Below are positions 37,219 to 38,752 of a DNA stretch of 38,752 bases, piece after piece; position 1 is the stretch's first letter; the number at the start of each line of letters is the position of its first letter. Position numbers and translations under genes: made by a program. A model generated the notes under the pieces. The model saw only the letters and a list, made by a program, of their open reading frames with translations. It was not told where the DNA came from and did no database searches. This stretch comes from a virus, in the IMG/VR virus record IMGVR_UViG_3300009085_000015, positions 1-38,752 of that record; one strand, written 5' to 3'.

Positions 37219-37230
37219 CTAATATAGTAT
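37202..37230 (+). promoter_or_regulatory. Promoter cassette C
   Basis: TTGACA overlaps the end of ThyX; 17-base spacer, TAGTAT, then CCATGGAGGAAC before the ATG at 37,251. The downstream part matches cassette B closely. Confidence 0.85.
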
Positions 37231-37250
37231 ATAGCCATGGAGGAACGGGA

Positions 37251-37427
37251 ATGAAGAGATTTTTTGTAACTGTAACTGGTTATGACGATGGTCCGATGGG
37301 GTACTCAAACATGATGATGGATTGCGAAACAATGGATGAAGCCAAAAGAGTTGCGGTTAAAACTGTTTCTGAACAAACTGGTTTTCCATCAGATCGCCTT
37401 AAGGCTACGGCAATAGAAAAAGTTTGA
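37251..37427 (+). CDS. Small hypothetical protein, 58 residues
   Basis: The product MKRFFVTVTGYDDGPMGYSN ends DRLKATAIEKV and has a beta-alpha-beta look. GGAGG precedes the ATG behind promoter cassette C. No family was recognised. Confidence 0.72.
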   Translation: MKRFFVTVTGYDDGPMGYSNMMMDCETMDEAKRVAVKTVSEQTGFPSDRLKATAIEKV

Positions 37428-37443
37428 TAAACTGGAGAAACCA

Positions 37444-37596
37444 ATGACCATACAAGAAATGGAACTAAAGCGCAAAGAGAAATGGCTTGAGTACTGCAAG
37501 CGGACAGAGCGTGATCCAAGCAATAATGACCTTTATTTCATTTGGGTATCTGCTTGGACAGAAGCATTGGTTGCCTGTGGAGAGTTGCCGTTTTAG
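37444..37596 (+). CDS. Small hypothetical protein, 50 residues
   Basis: A frame starting MTIQEMELKRKEKWLEYCKR and ending VACGELPF, with a basic N-terminal helix and a Trp-rich second part (FIWVSAWTEALVACG). TGGAG lies eight bases before the ATG. No family was recognised. Confidence 0.65.
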   Translation: MTIQEMELKRKEKWLEYCKRTERDPSNNDLYFIWVSAWTEALVACGELPF

Positions 37597-37618
37597 GGTT
37601 TTATACGGAGGTGAATAA

Positions 37619-37822
37619 ATGCAGTGGGTGAGTGTAAAAGAACGGTTGCCAAAAGAAGCAGTAGAAGTATTGGTTTTTGATGAGGTGATAATGCTGGGTA
37701 TTTATTGGGGTGATATTGATAGGCATAATGAATGGTGCATTGGCAACAGGTTTACAACAAAAGTAACCCACTGGATGCCATTGCCAGAACCGCCTACATC
37801 ACACAAGAACAAGGATATTTAA
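37619..37822 (+). CDS. DUF551 protein
   Basis: A 67-residue protein with the DUF551 pattern: MQWVSVKERLPKEAVEVLVF at the start and TKVTHWMPLPEPP near the end. The family is common in phages and prophages and has no assigned function. GGAGG lies seven bases before the ATG. The stop overlaps the next start. Confidence 0.88.
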   Translation: MQWVSVKERLPKEAVEVLVFDEVIMLGIYWGDIDRHNEWCIGNRFTTKVTHWMPLPEPPTSHKNKDI

Positions 37823-38034
37823 TGACCGATCCAAAGTATATCCAGAAAAAATATACGAGAATTGTACCGTATCGTGATGAACATGATTCCAAGAAATGGA
37901 CCGCATACATAAATATCGACCATCAATCGTTTGTTATTGCTGACGATAGGTCAAAGAGAGATGCAGTGTGGTATACAAAAATGGCGTCAATTGCGCTTGC
38001 GAGGATGATAGACAATGAAAAATCTACTGGGTAG
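37822..38034 (+). CDS. Hypothetical protein, 70 residues
   Basis: The product MTDPKYIQKKYTRIVPYRDE is basic with a beta hairpin (WTAYINIDHQSFVIADDRSK) and a helical end. The ATG shares an A with the preceding TAA. It overlaps the next gene by 20 bases. No family was recognised. Confidence 0.72.
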   Translation: MTDPKYIQKKYTRIVPYRDEHDSKKWTAYINIDHQSFVIADDRSKRDAVWYTKMASIALARMIDNEKSTG

Positions 38035-38221
38035 AATCATTGCATTCCTGCTAATAACCCTTTTCCTTTCCATGTGTCTCTACATCGAGAAAGCCGGAAT
38101 CGGCCACTGGCAGGAAGTCAAGCAAGAGCCTGAACTAATCGCCAACTTCGACGGTCTTCTAGTTTATGCGGACAAAATGGGTGGATACTATTGCAAAGAA
38201 TACAATTATGGAGTAGATTAA
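38015..38221 (+). CDS. Small membrane-anchored protein
   Basis: A 68-residue protein with a basic start, one hydrophobic segment (LLGRIIAFLLITLFLSMCLY) and a soluble tail of about 45 residues. A Cys at the end of the segment (LSMC) could serve as a lipobox, though weakly. It is the last gene of the early arm, followed by a strong terminator. Function unknown. Confidence 0.7.
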   Translation: MKNLLGRIIAFLLITLFLSMCLYIEKAGIGHWQEVKQEPELIANFDGLLVYADKMGGYYCKEYNYGVD

Positions 38222-38258
38222 AGATACTCCTTCATTGTTCCTCCAGACATGGGTGTGG

Positions 38259-38285
38259 CCTTCGTAGAAATACGAAGGTTTTTTT
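38259..38285 (+). terminator. Terminator of early arm
   Basis: CCTTCGTA, tetraloop GAAA, TACGAAGG, then seven T. It ends at the stop codon of the convergent lysis gene. Confidence 0.92.
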
Positions 38286-38706
38286 ATTTAATCACCAGCC
38301 ACACTAAAAGACCGGCGTTGACTCCAATAGAAATATTGCGTTCAAGAATCGCTTGATCCAAGTTTGCTTTTGATTCTTTCTCTAAGATCTTGCGAATCTC
38401 TGACAAGTTCTGCATCGCTTCGGATAATTGCATCAAGTTCAGATTTTCGCTCTTGATTTTCTCGTTCTCTGTCTGCATTGTTACCAACAATGGCTCTAGC
38501 TTCGTCAATCGCTCGTCCCTGTCGGTCAATTGCTGATCCTTGGCGGTCAATAGATTGTTTTGTTCTATCACTCGACTCTCTAATCTTTCGTTCATTTTCA
38601 TCAATTCGCTTCGCTGTGCTTTGAGTTCTGCCACGGTTTGAGAGTAACCAGGCACTAACCAAAGCACCAAGAAGGCCAAGGATATACAGTATTTTTTTCC
38701 ACACAT
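38284..38706 (-). CDS. Coiled-coil lysis protein, outer frame (spanin candidate)
   Basis: A 140-residue product: signal-like N-terminus (MCGKKYCISLAFLVLWLVPG, likely cut after SQ), a long coiled coil (about 24-120; QRSELMKMNERLESRVIEQN) and a C-terminal hydrophobic segment (ISIGVNAGLLVWLVIK). The ATG overlaps the preceding TGA as TGATG with GGCGGGG upstream. A second gene is nested in another frame starting two bases later. This resembles nested Rz/Rz1 spanin genes, though neither product is a clear lipoprotein. Confidence 0.65.
   Translation of the reverse strand: MCGKKYCISLAFLVLWLVPGYSQTVAELKAQRSELMKMNERLESRVIEQNNLLTAKDQQLTDRDERLTKLEPLLVTMQTENEKIKSENLNLMQLSEAMQNLSEIRKILEKESKANLDQAILERNISIGVNAGLLVWLVIK
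38342..38704 (-). CDS. Nested coiled-coil lysis protein (inner spanin candidate)
   Basis: A 120-residue product read from GTG at 38,704, two bases after the ATG of the overlapping gene and using the same GGCGGGG site. N-terminal membrane segment (WKKILYILGLLGALVSAWLL, 2-21), then a charged helical region with repeats (TKQSIDRQGSAIDRQGRAID) to the end. An N-terminal anchor followed by a periplasmic coiled coil is the layout of an inner-membrane spanin. Whether both frames are translated is not proven by sequence alone. Confidence 0.55.
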   Translation of the reverse strand: MWKKILYILGLLGALVSAWLLSNRGRTQSTAKRIDENERKIRESSDRTKQSIDRQGSAIDRQGRAIDEARAIVGNNADRERENQERKSELDAIIRSDAELVRDSQDLRERIKSKLGSSDS

Positions 38707-38752
38707 CAAAACCCCGCCAGAGTAAAAATCGTGATGACAACACCGACCGCCA
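38630..38752. repeat. Terminal direct repeat, right copy
   Basis: Exact copy of positions 1-123. It covers the last codons before the contig end of the two nested lysis genes and part of the small membrane gene. Confidence 0.97.

Overview
The window is one complete, circularly closing genome of a tailed double-stranded DNA phage with siphovirus organisation. The first 123 bases recur exactly as the last 123 bases, so the unit genome is about 38,629 bp and the lysis genes run across the join. The host is not stated by the sequence. A lipoprotein with a loose lipobox (LTSC) and a lysis-region cysteine peptidase that resembles a family I associate with spirochaete elements hint weakly at a spirochaete. 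Gene packing, Shine-Dalgarno sites and TTGACA/TATAAT-type promoters are ordinary bacterial.

Two transcription arms diverge from a control region at about 24.57-25.15 kb. The left arm (minus strand, 24.57 kb down to 1 and on across the join to 38.28 kb) carries, in order: a NUMOD-like protein, a hypothetical protein, a DUF1064 nuclease-like protein, small and large terminase, a lipoprotein, a tract of small genes, tRNA-Thr and structured RNAs, a BRO antirepressor, SPP1-like portal, MuF-like head protein, scaffold, P22-type coat, head completion proteins, tail terminator, major tail protein, tail assembly chaperone pair, tape measure, tail tip proteins and fibres, then lysis genes (membrane proteins, C39-like peptidase, holin candidates and two nested coiled-coil membrane genes that look like spanins). 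A two-gene insert on the plus strand (15.85-16.38 kb, including a Lar-like zinc protein) interrupts the head module.

The right arm (plus strand, 25.15-38.22 kb) is the early region: primase-polymerase/ATPase, a Sak4-like ATPase, a DUF669-type ssDNA-binding protein, an XRE regulator, a Dam-type methylase, a four-helix membrane protein, dCTP deaminase, KilA-N protein, ThyX and many small genes, several in blocks behind near-identical promoter-RBS cassettes. It ends at a strong terminator that meets the lysis genes tail to tail. dCTP deaminase, ThyX and a DUF4406 protein suggest the phage supplies its own dTMP. The primase-polymerase, the Sak4-like ATPase and the SSB form a compact replication/recombination set. 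No integrase, partition gene or family A/B DNA polymerase was recognised.

The control region contains repeats of TGCGACA in both orientations (two forming a 16-bp palindrome), an AT-rich tract and a perfect DnaA box, so it is the best candidate replication origin. The most unusual material is non-coding: a roughly 92-nt leader RNA upstream of the BRO gene with two hairpins whose loops are complementary, a branched attenuator-like RNA upstream of the primase, a 106-nt tRNA-like element, and a nearly identical 39-residue membrane protein gene present once in each arm.
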